From assembly GCA_963792785.1 (NCBI GenBank), contig CAWBXO010000001.1:930001-994000 (forward strand): 64,000 bases of DNA. Direction: 5' to 3'. Made by a program: the position numbers and the translations under genes. This DNA is from CAWIMX01 sp963792785. GTDB lineage: Bacteria > Acidobacteriota > Vicinamibacteria > Vicinamibacterales > CAVVIG01. Numbering within the stretch: position 1 is the stretch's first letter; each line of letters starts with the position of its first letter. Positions 41,303 to 50,649 of this stretch are shown here, piece after piece. The notes below the pieces were generated by a model that searched no databases, was not told the origin of the DNA, and saw only the letters and a list, made by a program, of their open reading frames with translations.

Positions 41303-41974
41303 GCATTGTCTGTCGCGTCCGGCTTCCGCCTTTGCCGAGGCTACGGCGGACAGGTCAGCCGGACTCCACGGTACGGCCGCGCGATGGGGCGGACGGACAC
41401 TCCGCTCGCGCTCCTCTCCGCCGCGTGGAAAAACCGGCCCTCCGGCGCCGGACTTACGCACCGGCGTCGGCTTGGATTTGCCGACCCCCGGTGAGCCGAC
41501 TGTTCGTCGGCAGGGGTTCGCCGATCGCCGTCCGCGTACTCATTGCCGCCGCCGCAGGCACCGCCTGCGGGCCGGTTTTAGGACTATCGGATCGTCACGC
41601 GGTTCCGAAGTCGCTGCGATCGGAGCGTCCGTCCGCCCTGCCACGCGCGCGGCCTGATGCCGGAGCGGCCGACTTTGGAGTCGCGCGAGAACCGTAGGGC
41701 GGACCGGACGGTCCGCCGCATCAACACGAAACCGGACCGGAGGGAGCGCGGATTTCGAGCGTCACGGCCGTAGGCTCACGATCCAGGCCGGGTAGGCCTG
41801 ACGCGAGAAGCGTCAGTATGAAATCCGCGCGGACGGAGAGACGGTTTCGAGCGCGAGCTCCATGAGGCCGCTCCGGCATCGGGGCGTGCGCATCAGCGGA
41901 CGGCATGGAGGCTGGGTCCGGCTTCCTCCTTCGCCGAGGCTATGGCGGACAGATCAACCGCACACCACGTGAAT
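41303..41974. other. Non-coding region rich in direct and inverted repeats
   Basis: I see no supportable gene here. A ~54-bp imperfect direct repeat (GTCCGGCTTCCGCCTTTGCC at 41317 and again at 41916) brackets the region. Inside are the inverted pairs GGCGGACGGACACTC (41388-41402) with GAGCGTCCGTCCGCC (41623-41637), GATGCCGGAGCGGCC (41656-41670) with GGCCGCTCCGGCATC (41866-41880), and the GGCGGACC palindrome. It may be a decayed mobile element or a structured RNA. Confidence 0.6.
41698..41717. repeat. Palindromic element GGCGGACCG-GA-CGGTCCGCC
   Basis: This perfect 9-bp inverted repeat is the third member of the dispersed palindrome family (others at 13891 and 35854). Confidence 0.6.
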
Positions 41975-42826
41975 CTATCGCGCCGTCTTCGCGGCCTCGT
42001 TGAGGATGCGCGCCAGGCGCACGCCGGCCCGCGTCAGCTGCCGATCGATCACCGCCTGCCCGATCCGCTGATACGTCGCGTCGAGCACCACGGGATCCGC
42101 CGCCGGCCCGGTCGGCCAGAATCCCGGAAACGCATACGTGTAGTGGACGGCCGCGTCGTGCGCCTCGAGCGCCCAGGCGACGAGGTCGATGGTGTCGGCG
42201 TCGTGGAGGGGCTCGATGGCCAGGTGCGCGATGAGCTGGTTCGCGTAGGCGTCGGCGTCGAGGCCGCGCTCCTCGATCAGCACGCTGTCCCAGACGCCGT
42301 GGAGGTTCGGCGGAAAGGGGCGGTCCGGCGGCAGGGTGTAGCCGTCCACCGTCACGTTGACGTCGTTCCCGCCCCGGTCGTGGTTGTCGATGCTGTGCAG
42401 GGGCTGGTGCATGTCGCCCACGAAGTGCAGGAGAAAGCGCAGGGAGTCGGCCCTCGCGGCCGGCGCCAGGTTGCGGTCGACAATTTCCCGGCGCTCGCGG
42501 GCGATCGCGGCGATCACGCAGTCGCCCGACCCTGAATCGTGGCAGTCGCGGGCGGCGTCATAGTTCTCAGATTCGTAGGGGATATCGACAAAGTGCCAGT
42601 TATAGGTTTCCGGGCGGTCGCCGCGGACGCGGTCGGCCCACGTGGAGGCCTCCACCGGATCTTCGCTGCCCAGGATGCTCGTCACCAGCGCCTTCGCCTC
42701 GGGCGTCATCTGGCTGAGGGCGATCCGCACCACGACCTGGTGACCAACGGGGCCCCAGGCCTGGAGGTCAGTCGCCCCAAGAAGAACGACAACTATGTAC
42801 AGCACAAATGTCAGTGCACGTTTCAT
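41975..42826 (-). CDS. Secreted S1/P1 nuclease
   Basis: This zinc-dependent nuclease of the S1/P1 family degrades single-stranded nucleic acids and 3'-nucleotides. The signal peptide (ALTFVLYIVVVLLGATDLQA) is cleaved before Trp, so the mature N-terminus WGPVGHQVV supplies the Trp/His zinc ligands. Further ligands are in VEASTWADRVR, TYNWHFVDIPY and RFLLHFVGDMHQPLHSIDNHDRGGND (as motifs). The ATG at 42826 has an SD (GTGAGGTTG). The 283-residue length is normal. It is a probable periplasmic or secreted scavenging enzyme. Confidence 0.93.
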   Translation of the reverse strand: MKRALTFVLYIVVVLLGATDLQAWGPVGHQVVVRIALSQMTPEAKALVTSILGSEDPVEASTWADRVRGDRPETYNWHFVDIPYESENYDAARDCHDSGSGDCVIAAIARERREIVDRNLAPAARADSLRFLLHFVGDMHQPLHSIDNHDRGGNDVNVTVDGYTLPPDRPFPPNLHGVWDSVLIEERGLDADAYANQLIAHLAIEPLHDADTIDLVAWALEAHDAAVHYTYAFPGFWPTGPAADPVVLDATYQRIGQAVIDRQLTRAGVRLARILNEAAKTAR

Positions 42827-43016
42827 GATCAACCTCACTCCGGTCGTGCCACAATAGCCCATCTTAGCTGCCCGTGCTGACGTGCTCGACGACCAATCGG
42901 TTGAACGCGAACACTGTTTACCGAGTGTTAACGGTCACGTCATCCCCCGGCCATTCTTCCTTCCTATCTTCAGGTTGTCGTCTTCCCCGTCCCCTCGTAT
43001 TGGAGCAGAGAGAATC

Positions 43017-46000
43017 ATGACGTTCAGACTCGCCGTCGTGTCCGGCCTTGCCGTGGCCGGACTGGCCCTCGCGGCGCCACGCGCCGTCAGCGCCCAGGGT
43101 GTCACCACCAGCGGCATCAGCGGAGTCGTCGCCGACCCGCAGAATCTGCCCGTGCCGGGCGCGACCGTCCAGGCCGTGCACCAGCCGTCGGGCACCACGT
43201 ATGAAACCGTGACGCAGGGTGACGGCCACTACGCGATTCAGGGCATGCGCGTCGGCGGGCCGTACACGGTGACGGCGTCGCTGCCGGGCTTCCAGTCGCA
43301 ATCGCAGAGCGACTTGAACCTGTCGCTGGGCGTCGTGGCGAACATCAACCTCAAGCTCGGCACGGCGACGGTGGCCGAGACGGTGAACGTCGTGGCGCAG
43401 TCGAGTGCCGTGTTTTCGCCGGCGCGCACCGGGGCCGCCACCTCGATCAGCCGCGATGAGCTCGCGGAGCTGCCGACGATCTCGGGACGCATGAACGACC
43501 TGGCCCGGCTGTCGCCGCAGTACAGCGGGACCGGCGCGTTCGCGGGCCAGGACAACCGGATGAACAACATCACGGTGGACGGCTCGTACTTCAACAATTC
43601 GTTCGGCCTGGCCGGCCAGCCGGGCGACCGCACGGGCGTGGCCCCGATCTCGCTCGAGGCGATCGAGCAGCTTCAGGTGAGCGTGGCGCCGTACGACGTG
43701 CGCCAGGGCAACTTCGTCGGCGCCGGCGTGAACACGGTGACCCGCAGCGGGACGAACCGCTTCGCCGGGTCGGTCTATCACCGGTTCCGCAACGAGTCGT
43801 TCGTGGGCACCGACGCCGCGGGCTCGTCGTTCAACCCGGGCACGTTCAAGACGACAACGACGGGCGAGTGGGTCGGCGGTCCGGTGGTCAAGAACAAGCT
43901 GTTCTTCTTCGAGAGCTTCGAGAACCAGCAGGATACGCGGCCGCTGAACAGCCAGGTCGCCAACCCGGGCGGCGCGGCCGCCACCGGCAACACCACGCGC
44001 GTCCTGGCGTCGGATCTGGACGCGCTCAGCTCATTCCTGCAGTCGACGTACAGCTACACGACGGGGCCGTACCAGGCCATTGACAAGAAGACGCCCGCGA
44101 AGCCCTTCATGGTCAAGGGCGACTACAACCTAAACCCGTCGAACAAGATCACGTTCCGCTACAACCAGCTGGCGTCCTCCACCGACGTGAACTTGTCCAG
44201 CTCGTCCTCGCTCGGGTTCGGCCGGCAGACGTTCAGCAACAACTTCCTCAACTACCAGGCGTCGAACTACTCGATTCTCGAGAATATCCACTCCGGGATC
44301 GGCGAGTGGAACGCGATTCTCGGCAGCAAGATGGCGAACAACCTGATCGTCGGCTACACGAAGCAGGACGAGAGCCGGGCACAGCTCGGCACGCTGTTTC
44401 CGTTCGTCGACATTCTCGAGAACGGCGTGACCTACACGTCATTCGGCTCGGAGCCGTTCACGCCGTTCAACCTGCTCCTCTACAACACCTTCCAGGCGCA
44501 GGACAGCTTCACGAAGTTCGGCGAGAAGCACTCGTGGACCTTCGGCGGCGCGATCGAGAAGTATCACTCGGACAACTCGTTCTACCCGGGCGTCCAGAGC
44601 TCGTACGTGTTCAACTCGCTGGACGACTTCTACGCCGCGGCCGCCGGCCAGCCGGTCAACCTGCGTCGCTTCCAGGTCCGATACTCGAACATCCCCGGGT
44701 CGCCCCAGCCGCCGTTCCAGCAACTGGACGTCTGGTACACGAGCCTGTACGGCCAGGATGAGTGGCGTCCGCGTGGAAACGTGACCGTCACGGCCGGCGT
44801 CCGCATGGACGTGGCGAAGTTCGGCAACACCGGCTACGACAACCCGAACGTCGACGCCCTGACGTTCCGCGCCCCCGACGGCGGCAACGTCCAGTTCAAC
44901 TCGGGCGCCCTGCCCAAGACCACGCCGCTGTGGTCGCCCCGCGTCGGCGTCAACTGGGACGTGAACGGCGATCAGACGATGCAGGTGCGCGGCGGCACGG
45001 GCGTCTTCACCGGCAAGCCGGCGTACGTCTGGATCTCCAATCAGATCGGCAACACGGGCGTGCTCACCGGCTTCATCCAGGCCGACAACACGACGGCGTA
45101 CCCGTTCAACCCGAACCCGGACGCCTACAAGCCGACGGACGTCACCGGCCAGCCGGCGACCAGCGTCGACCTCGCGGTGACCGACCAGGACTTCAAGTTC
45201 CCGCAGACCTGGCGGACCAACATCGGCGTCGACCGGCAGCTGCCCTTCGGGTTCATCGGCACCGGCGAGTACATCTACAACCGGGACGTGAACGGCATTG
45301 CGTACTACAACGCCAACCTGCCGGGGGCGCAGTCGGCGTTCACCGGCGCGGACAGCCGGCCGCGCTGGACATCGAACCGGATCAACAACGAGACCGGCAA
45401 CCAGATCACCAACGCGATCGTGCTCACCAACCAGGGGATCGGCCGGTCGTGGATGCTGTCGTTCAGCGCCACGAAGCCGACGACCCACGGCGTCAGCTTC
45501 AAGACCGCCTACAGCTACGGCCGGGCGCGGAACACGGTCGACCCCGGATCAATTGCCTCCGGCTCGTGGACGAACAACGCGATCACGATCGATCCCAACA
45601 ACCCGGCGCTCGGGCTGTCGTCAAACACGCCCGGACATCGGTTCTTCATCTCGACGTCGTACAGCAAGCAGTACTTGGGCCTCGGCACCACGACGATTGC
45701 CGCGTTCTACGACATCCACACGACCGGGAACACGAGCTACATCTTCTCGGGCGACGCCAACGGGGACAACGCGACAGCGAACGATCTGATCTACATCCCG
45801 CGCGACACCTCGGAGATGAACTTTGCCACGCTGACCACGGGCGGCAAGACCTTCACGCCCGCCGAGCAGGCGCAGGCGTTCGAGGCCTACATCAGCCAGG
45901 ACAAATACCTGAGCAAGCACCGCGGCGAGTACGCCCAGCGCGGGGCGGTCTACCTGCCGATGGTGGGCCGCATCGACCTGAGCCTGAGCCAGGATATCTT

Positions 46001-46277
46001 CCACAGCGTCGGTGGCGCACGTCACTCAGGCCAGATCCGGCTGGACATCACGAACTTCGGCAACCTGCTGAATCACAACTGGGGCGTCGGGCACAGCATC
46101 ATCCAGAACCGGATCCTGACGAGCCCGACGATGGACGCGAACGGCAAGCTGTCCTACAAGCTGGCCACGGTGAGCACGTCGTCGGGCGCGACGCTCATCA
46201 ACCACACGTTCCAGAACACGGCGGGCAGCAGCGACGTCTACGTCATGATGCTCAGCTTCCGCTACATGTTCAACTAG
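43017..46277 (+). CDS. Oar-like TonB-dependent receptor with carboxypeptidase-regulatory domain
   Basis: This 1086-residue outer-membrane protein starts with a signal peptide ending RAVSAQG. An N-terminal carboxypeptidase-regulatory-like beta domain follows (GISGVVADPQNLPVPGATVQ), then a plug (NDLARLSPQYSG; NNITVDGSYFNN) and a large beta-barrel ending in FRYMFN. The terminal aromatic residue is the usual barrel-assembly signal. Such receptors take up oligosaccharides, peptides or metal complexes, or secrete proteases, with TonB energy. The ligand is not evident, and no SusD-like partner is present. A GC-rich terminator follows at 46308-46354. Confidence 0.92.
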   Translation: MTFRLAVVSGLAVAGLALAAPRAVSAQGVTTSGISGVVADPQNLPVPGATVQAVHQPSGTTYETVTQGDGHYAIQGMRVGGPYTVTASLPGFQSQSQSDLNLSLGVVANINLKLGTATVAETVNVVAQSSAVFSPARTGAATSISRDELAELPTISGRMNDLARLSPQYSGTGAFAGQDNRMNNITVDGSYFNNSFGLAGQPGDRTGVAPISLEAIEQLQVSVAPYDVRQGNFVGAGVNTVTRSGTNRFAGSVYHRFRNESFVGTDAAGSSFNPGTFKTTTTGEWVGGPVVKNKLFFFESFENQQDTRPLNSQVANPGGAAATGNTTRVLASDLDALSSFLQSTYSYTTGPYQAIDKKTPAKPFMVKGDYNLNPSNKITFRYNQLASSTDVNLSSSSSLGFGRQTFSNNFLNYQASNYSILENIHSGIGEWNAILGSKMANNLIVGYTKQDESRAQLGTLFPFVDILENGVTYTSFGSEPFTPFNLLLYNTFQAQDSFTKFGEKHSWTFGGAIEKYHSDNSFYPGVQSSYVFNSLDDFYAAAAGQPVNLRRFQVRYSNIPGSPQPPFQQLDVWYTSLYGQDEWRPRGNVTVTAGVRMDVAKFGNTGYDNPNVDALTFRAPDGGNVQFNSGALPKTTPLWSPRVGVNWDVNGDQTMQVRGGTGVFTGKPAYVWISNQIGNTGVLTGFIQADNTTAYPFNPNPDAYKPTDVTGQPATSVDLAVTDQDFKFPQTWRTNIGVDRQLPFGFIGTGEYIYNRDVNGIAYYNANLPGAQSAFTGADSRPRWTSNRINNETGNQITNAIVLTNQGIGRSWMLSFSATKPTTHGVSFKTAYSYGRARNTVDPGSIASGSWTNNAITIDPNNPALGLSSNTPGHRFFISTSYSKQYLGLGTTTIAAFYDIHTTGNTSYIFSGDANGDNATANDLIYIPRDTSEMNFATLTTGGKTFTPAEQAQAFEAYISQDKYLSKHRGEYAQRGAVYLPMVGRIDLSLSQDIFHSVGGARHSGQIRLDITNFGNLLNHNWGVGHSIIQNRILTSPTMDANGKLSYKLATVSTSSGATLINHTFQNTAGSSDVYVMMLSFRYMFN

Positions 46278-46307
46278 GCCAGGTCGGTCGGGTCAGTCGG
46301 GTAGGGC

Positions 46308-46354
46308 GGGCCGGGGCGCGGGCTACAATGGAGTCCGGGCCCCGGCCCTTTTTT
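46308..46354 (+). terminator. Intrinsic terminator with a promoter -10 box in its loop
   Basis: The arms GGGCCGGGGC (46308-46317) and GCCCCGGCCC (46339-46348) are perfect and followed by TTTTTT (46349-46354), one base plus T before the ATG at 46357. The 21-nt loop contains TACAAT (46324-46329). Transcripts from the receptor gene would meet the full hairpin. Transcripts starting at the loop promoter (about 46336) would lack the left arm and escape. Confidence 0.65.
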
Positions 46355-46356
46355 GT

Positions 46357-47760
46357 ATGATCCTCAAGCCGTTCTATCTCAACTGCCTCGCCCACGCGTC
46401 CTACCTGATCGGCGACGTTCAGTCGAAGACAGCGGCGGTCATCGACCCCCAGCGCGATATCGATCAGTACGTCGAGTTCGCCGACGCCAACGGCCTTCGG
46501 ATCGCGCACGTGTTGCTCACCCACCTGCATGCGGACTTCATCGCGGGCCACCTGGAGCTGCGGCGGCGCTGCGGCGCGACGATTCATCTCGGCGCGAGGG
46601 CCGAGGCGGAATATCCGTTCGAGCCGATGGCTGACGGCGACACCGTCGAACTCGGCCGGGTGCGCCTGACCGCGCTCGAGACGCCAGGGCACACGCCCGA
46701 GTCGATCTCGATCCTGGCCTTCGATCTCGATGCCAGCGTCGACACGCCAGCGGCCGTCTTCACGGGCGACACACTGTTCGTCGGCGACGTCGGGCGGCCC
46801 GATCTGCGCGTGGCCCTCGGCTGGTCCGCCGCCGACCTGGGGAACATGTTGTACGACTCGCTGCACCTCAAGCTCCTCGCGCTGCCGGACGCAACGCTCG
46901 TCTATCCGGCGCACGGCGCGGGCTCTCTCTGCGGGAAGGCGCTCAGCACCGAGACGGTCTCGACGATCGGCGATCAGCGACGCCTGAACTACGCGCTTCA
47001 GCCGATGTCGAAGCGCGCGTTCGTCGATCTGGTCACGGCCGACCAGCCGGACGCGCCGCCCTATTTCACCTACGACGCCGTGCTGAACACGAAGGAGCGG
47101 CCCACGCTCGATGAAGCCCTGGCCGAGCACCTGAAGCCGCTCGCGCTCGACGCGGTGCTCGCGCTGGCGGCGGACGGCGCGCAGGTGCTCGATGCGCGCG
47201 ACGGCGCGGACTTCGCCGCGGCGCACCTGATCGGCAGCATCAACGTGGGGCTGGTCGGCCAGTTCGCGACCTGGGCGGGCACCGTGCTCGACCGCGACCG
47301 GCCGATCGTGATCGTGGCGGATCCCGGCCGCGAGGGCGAGGCCGCTCTGCGCCTCGGGCGCATCGGCTTCGATCACGTCGCCGGCTACCTGCAGGACGGC
47401 CTGCTCAGCCTGCAGGATCGGCCGGATCTGATCGGGCGGTTCGACCGCCTCAGCGCGCGCGTCGCCGCGGAACGCCTGGCCTCGAGCGCGCCGCCCGTGC
47501 TGGTCGACGTGCGGGCGCCGGGCGAGGCGGCCGAGACGGCGATCGCCGGCAGCGTCAACGTGCCGCTGAGCCGGCTGGAAGAGCGCGCGGCGGAGATCCC
47601 GACGGGGCGCCCGGTCCTGGTCTTCTGCGCCGGCGGCTACCGCGCGCCGATCGCCGCGAGCCTGCTGCGGCGCCGCGGCGCGCAGGATGTCGCCGAGATC
47701 GCCGGCGGCATGGCCGCGTGGGAGGCGGCCGGCCTCCCAATCGTCAGGGCGTCTCGATGA
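46357..47760 (+). CDS. Persulfide dioxygenase-like MBL protein fused to two rhodanese domains
   Basis: The N-terminal ~250 residues are a metallo-beta-lactamase fold with the zinc motif THLHADFIAGHLELRR, ETPGHTPESISI and VYPAHGAGSLCG, as in ETHE1/BlhA-type persulfide dioxygenases that oxidise glutathione persulfide to sulfite. Two rhodanese domains follow (about 265-360 and 365-467). The second has the active-site loop VFCAGGYRAPIA with Cys. In the first the corresponding loop reads VADPGREGEA and lacks Cys, so it is probably structural. No SD is present. The start abuts a terminator T-run, and the promoter lies in that terminator's loop. Confidence 0.92.
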   Translation: MILKPFYLNCLAHASYLIGDVQSKTAAVIDPQRDIDQYVEFADANGLRIAHVLLTHLHADFIAGHLELRRRCGATIHLGARAEAEYPFEPMADGDTVELGRVRLTALETPGHTPESISILAFDLDASVDTPAAVFTGDTLFVGDVGRPDLRVALGWSAADLGNMLYDSLHLKLLALPDATLVYPAHGAGSLCGKALSTETVSTIGDQRRLNYALQPMSKRAFVDLVTADQPDAPPYFTYDAVLNTKERPTLDEALAEHLKPLALDAVLALAADGAQVLDARDGADFAAAHLIGSINVGLVGQFATWAGTVLDRDRPIVIVADPGREGEAALRLGRIGFDHVAGYLQDGLLSLQDRPDLIGRFDRLSARVAAERLASSAPPVLVDVRAPGEAAETAIAGSVNVPLSRLEERAAEIPTGRPVLVFCAGGYRAPIAASLLRRRGAQDVAEIAGGMAAWEAAGLPIVRASR

Positions 47761-48208
47761 CGATGCTGATGACGCGGCCGTCGAACGCGTCAAACTTGCG
47801 CGCGGTGATCGGATTGTCGGTCTGGAACGTGATCGGCCCGAGCGTGTTGGTGAGGCTGTCCACCAGCACGAGCGTGTGCAGCACCGTCGACCCGTGCTGC
47901 GGGGCCGTGCCGTGGTGGAGTTCGCCCGTCAGGATCCGCACGTTGGGCGCGTCGCCGAACTGATCGGGGTCCAGCGTGATCAACACCGAGACCTGCCGCC
48001 CCCCGGCGTCGGAGAGCCAGCGATGGAACAGCGTGTTCGGCTCGACGCGCATCCAGAGCGAGCCGATGTGGAAGAGGTCGTTCGTCAGACGGTAGTGCGC
48101 GAGCTTGCCGGAGACGACGACCACGTCCGTGCCGGCCTGGCCGGCGTGCAGCACGGCGCCTGCCGCCACGATCGCGGCGGCGATCCCCACGAGAGCTCGC
48201 GAGCGCAT
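47744..48208 (-). CDS. Hypothetical secreted protein
   Basis: This 154-residue protein has an N-terminal signal peptide (ALVGIAAAIVAAGAVLHA). The rest looks beta-rich, with one hydrophobic run (STVLHTLVLVDSLTNTLGPI) and no Cys. I do not recognise a family. The final 17 bp overlap the end of the rhodanese gene in convergent orientation. It is divergent from the sialidase-like gene, 36 bp away. Codon usage and frame continuity look ordinary, so I believe it is a real gene. Confidence 0.65.
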   Translation of the reverse strand: MRSRALVGIAAAIVAAGAVLHAGQAGTDVVVVSGKLAHYRLTNDLFHIGSLWMRVEPNTLFHRWLSDAGGRQVSVLITLDPDQFGDAPNVRILTGELHHGTAPQHGSTVLHTLVLVDSLTNTLGPITFQTDNPITARKFDAFDGRVISIVIETP

Positions 48209-48244
48209 CGGTGCCCAGAATAGCCGATCTGTTAGGATCCCCCG

Positions 48245-49441
48245 ATGATGCCACCCCGGCTTCTGCTTCTCCTCGTCGGTTTCGCCGCGGCGATCGCCGC
48301 CCAGCCGCCCGCGTCCGCCGTTCAGCGACTCGACTCACCCGCCGCGCTCGACAGCGAAGCGCCGCAGCTCACGACGAGCGCCGACGGCGGCGTCGTGCTG
48401 AGCTGGGTCGAATCGGTCGTCGGCCAGGGCATCGTGAAGTTCGCCGAGCGCACGCCCGCCGGCTGGTCCGCGTCCCGTCCGGTCGTCGCCGACCCGCACC
48501 TCGTCGTCAACTGGGCGGACGTGCCGGCGGTGCGCCGGCTGCCGGACGGCACGCTCGTGGCCACGTGGAATCTCGAGAACGGCGACAACCCCGAGGCGTA
48601 CGACCTGTGGCTGGCGCGATCGACGGACGCGGGGCGCACGTGGTCGCGCGCGATCCGGCCGCACGACGATCGCACGGTGACGCAGCACGGCTTCGCGACC
48701 GTGTTCCCACGGCCGGGCGGCGGCTTCGGCCTGGCGTGGCTCGACGGCCGCAAGACGGATCCCGAGAGCGGCGAGGGCGACATGGCCCTGTACGCGTCGA
48801 TGTACGGCGCCAACGGCGCGCCCGCGGGCGCGCCCGCGGCCATCGATTCACGCGTCTGCGACTGCTGTCCCCTCGCGGCGGCGTCCACGAGCGACGGCCC
48901 GATTCTCGCGTTCCGGGATCGCAGCAGCGCCGAAGTGCGCGACATCTACGTCGCGCGGTTGAGCGCCGGCCGCTGGGCGGCGCCGGTCCGCGTGCACGCC
49001 GACAACTGGACGATCGAGGCGTGCCCGGTGAATGGGCCCGCGATCGCGGCCCGCGGCCAGGACGTCGCCGTGGGCTGGTTCACGGCGGCGACCGGCGAGG
49101 GCCGCTCCTACGCGGCCTTCTCGCGCGACGGGGGCCGCACCTTCGGCGAGCCGATTCGGGTGGACGAGGCCTCGTCGCTCGGGCGGATGCAGATCGCGTG
49201 GCTGCCAGGCGACGCGGCCGCGGTGTCATGGACGGAATTCGCGGGCGGACGCTCGTCTCTCGAGGTGCGGCGCATCGGCCGGGACGGGCGGCGCGGGCCG
49301 GCGGTCGTGCTTGCAGCGCGCATTGGGACGCAGTACCCTCGCCTCGCGGCCGACGGCGACGGGGTCGTGGCGGCCTGGGTGGAGGACACGCGCGGGTCGA
49401 CCCGAATCGCGACCGCGCGCGTGGCGCTCGGGCTACAATAG
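48245..49441 (+). CDS. Sialidase-like (BNR/Asp-box) secreted protein
   Basis: The 398-residue protein has a signal peptide (LLLLLVGFAAAIAAQPPASA) and a six-bladed propeller-like body with Asp-box motifs STDAGRTWSRA and SRDGGRTFGEP. A Cys cluster, DSRVCDCCPLAAA, is a recurrent feature of this group. True sialidases need an Arg triad and a Tyr/Glu pair, which I cannot confirm, so it may be a non-catalytic propeller. TAGGAT (48233-48238) lies six bases before the ATG and there is no SD, which suggests leaderless transcription. Confidence 0.8.
   Translation: MMPPRLLLLLVGFAAAIAAQPPASAVQRLDSPAALDSEAPQLTTSADGGVVLSWVESVVGQGIVKFAERTPAGWSASRPVVADPHLVVNWADVPAVRRLPDGTLVATWNLENGDNPEAYDLWLARSTDAGRTWSRAIRPHDDRTVTQHGFATVFPRPGGGFGLAWLDGRKTDPESGEGDMALYASMYGANGAPAGAPAAIDSRVCDCCPLAAASTSDGPILAFRDRSSAEVRDIYVARLSAGRWAAPVRVHADNWTIEACPVNGPAIAARGQDVAVGWFTAATGEGRSYAAFSRDGGRTFGEPIRVDEASSLGRMQIAWLPGDAAAVSWTEFAGGRSSLEVRRIGRDGRRGPAVVLAARIGTQYPRLAADGDGVVAAWVEDTRGSTRIATARVALGLQ
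49434..49439 (+). promoter_or_regulatory. -10 box TACAAT upstream of the reaction-centre-type cytochrome
   Basis: TACAAT in the context GGGCTACAATAG overlaps the stop of the sialidase-like gene and lies ~50 bp before the ATG at 49491. The same GGGCTACAAT context is used at 46321-46329. Confidence 0.45.
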
Positions 49442-49490
49442 CGAAGTTTTTTTCACCGTTTCCCTAAAGCATCCAAGGAAGGGTGTCGAG

Positions 49491-50648
49491 ATGACGCTGA
49501 AGACACGGGCCTTCACTCCAGCCGTGGCCGTGCTGACGGCCGCGACCGTGCTCTGGATGGTCGCCGTGGCCGGCGCCGGCGGGCAGTCCCCGGCCGACCA
49601 GCAGATGACCGCGAGCCAGGCCTTCAAGAACGTCCAGGTGATGGGCGACATGCCCGCCTCGGATTTCATGACGTCCATGGGCCTCATGTGCGCGTCGCTC
49701 GCATACGACTGCGCCGACTGCCACACCGCGGCGGGCACGCAGAACGTGGACTGGGCGGCCGATACGCCGCGCAAGCGCACGGCGCGCCGCATGGTGTCGA
49801 TGGTCCAGACCATCAATCGCGACAACTTCGGCGGGCGCGTCATGGTGACCTGCTGGACCTGCCATCGCAACCGCGACCGGCCGGTCACGTCGCCGACGAT
49901 GGAGATCATGTACGGCGAGCCGGTGCTGCAGCCCGACGACCTGATCACGCAGGCGCCGGGCATGCCGCAGGCCGCCACGATTCTCGACAAGTACATCGCG
50001 GCCGTGGGCGGCGCCGATCGCCTCGCGCAGATGCGCAGCTACGTGGCCACCGCGTCGAGCGTCGGCTTCGGCGGGTTCGGCGGCGGCGGCGTGGTGGAAA
50101 TCAACGCCCAGGCGCCGGACAAGCGGGCGACGCTCATCAGCTTCCCCGACGCGCCGGACCGCGGTTTGAGCGCGCGCACCTACAACGGGACGCAGGGCTG
50201 GATCCGCACGCCGCTGTCGGTGCTCGGCGAGTACATGCTGAGCGGCGCGGAGCTCGACGGCGCCCGCGTGGACGCCATGCTCGGCTTCCCCGGTCAGATC
50301 AAGACCGCGCTCACGAACTTCCGGGTCGGGTTCCCCGAAGAAATCGACGGACGCTCGGTGCAGGTCGTGCAGGGCACGGGGCCGAACGGGCTCTTCGTCA
50401 CGCTCTACTTCGACTCGGAGACCGGCCTTCTGACACGGGTCATCCGCTACTCGGCCTCGATGATCGGCCGGATGCCGACGCAGGTCGACTACGCCGACTA
50501 CCGCGACGTCGACGGCGTGAAGATACCGTTCACGTGGACGTTCTCGTGGCTCGACGGCCGCGACACGTTCAAGCTGACGAACGTCCGGCTGAACGTCGCC
50601 ATCCCCGACGCGAAGTTCCAGCGGCCTTCGACGGCGGCCGGCCACTAG
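49491..50648 (+). CDS. Photosynthetic reaction-centre-type c-cytochrome family protein
   Basis: This 385-residue secreted protein has a signal peptide (AVLTAATVLWMVAVAGAGG) and two heme c motifs, CADCHTAAGTQ (residues ~78-88) and CWTCHRNRDRP (~122-132). The surrounding sequence, with FKNVQVMGDMPASDFMTSMG and MVQTINRDNFGGRVMVTCW, matches the reaction-centre cytochrome c subunit family that is widespread in non-phototrophic Acidobacteriota. The C-terminal ~220 residues form a beta-rich domain (LYFDSETGLLTRVIRYSAS) like outer-membrane lipoprotein-sorting proteins. It is co-transcribed with the monoheme lipoprotein (1 bp gap) and the HupE/anchor pair. It probably acts in extracytoplasmic electron transfer. 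Confidence 0.9.
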   Translation: MTLKTRAFTPAVAVLTAATVLWMVAVAGAGGQSPADQQMTASQAFKNVQVMGDMPASDFMTSMGLMCASLAYDCADCHTAAGTQNVDWAADTPRKRTARRMVSMVQTINRDNFGGRVMVTCWTCHRNRDRPVTSPTMEIMYGEPVLQPDDLITQAPGMPQAATILDKYIAAVGGADRLAQMRSYVATASSVGFGGFGGGGVVEINAQAPDKRATLISFPDAPDRGLSARTYNGTQGWIRTPLSVLGEYMLSGAELDGARVDAMLGFPGQIKTALTNFRVGFPEEIDGRSVQVVQGTGPNGLFVTLYFDSETGLLTRVIRYSASMIGRMPTQVDYADYRDVDGVKIPFTWTFSWLDGRDTFKLTNVRLNVAIPDAKFQRPSTAAGH

Positions 50649-50649
50649 C

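Noticed and set aside
41306..41697. Short frames in the 41.3-41.7 kb non-coding region
   Set aside because: They lack SDs and conserved motifs, overlap each other in different frames and are interrupted by inverted repeats.
41303..41974. Retron or diversity-generating retroelement
   Set aside because: No reverse transcriptase frame is present in or near the region.
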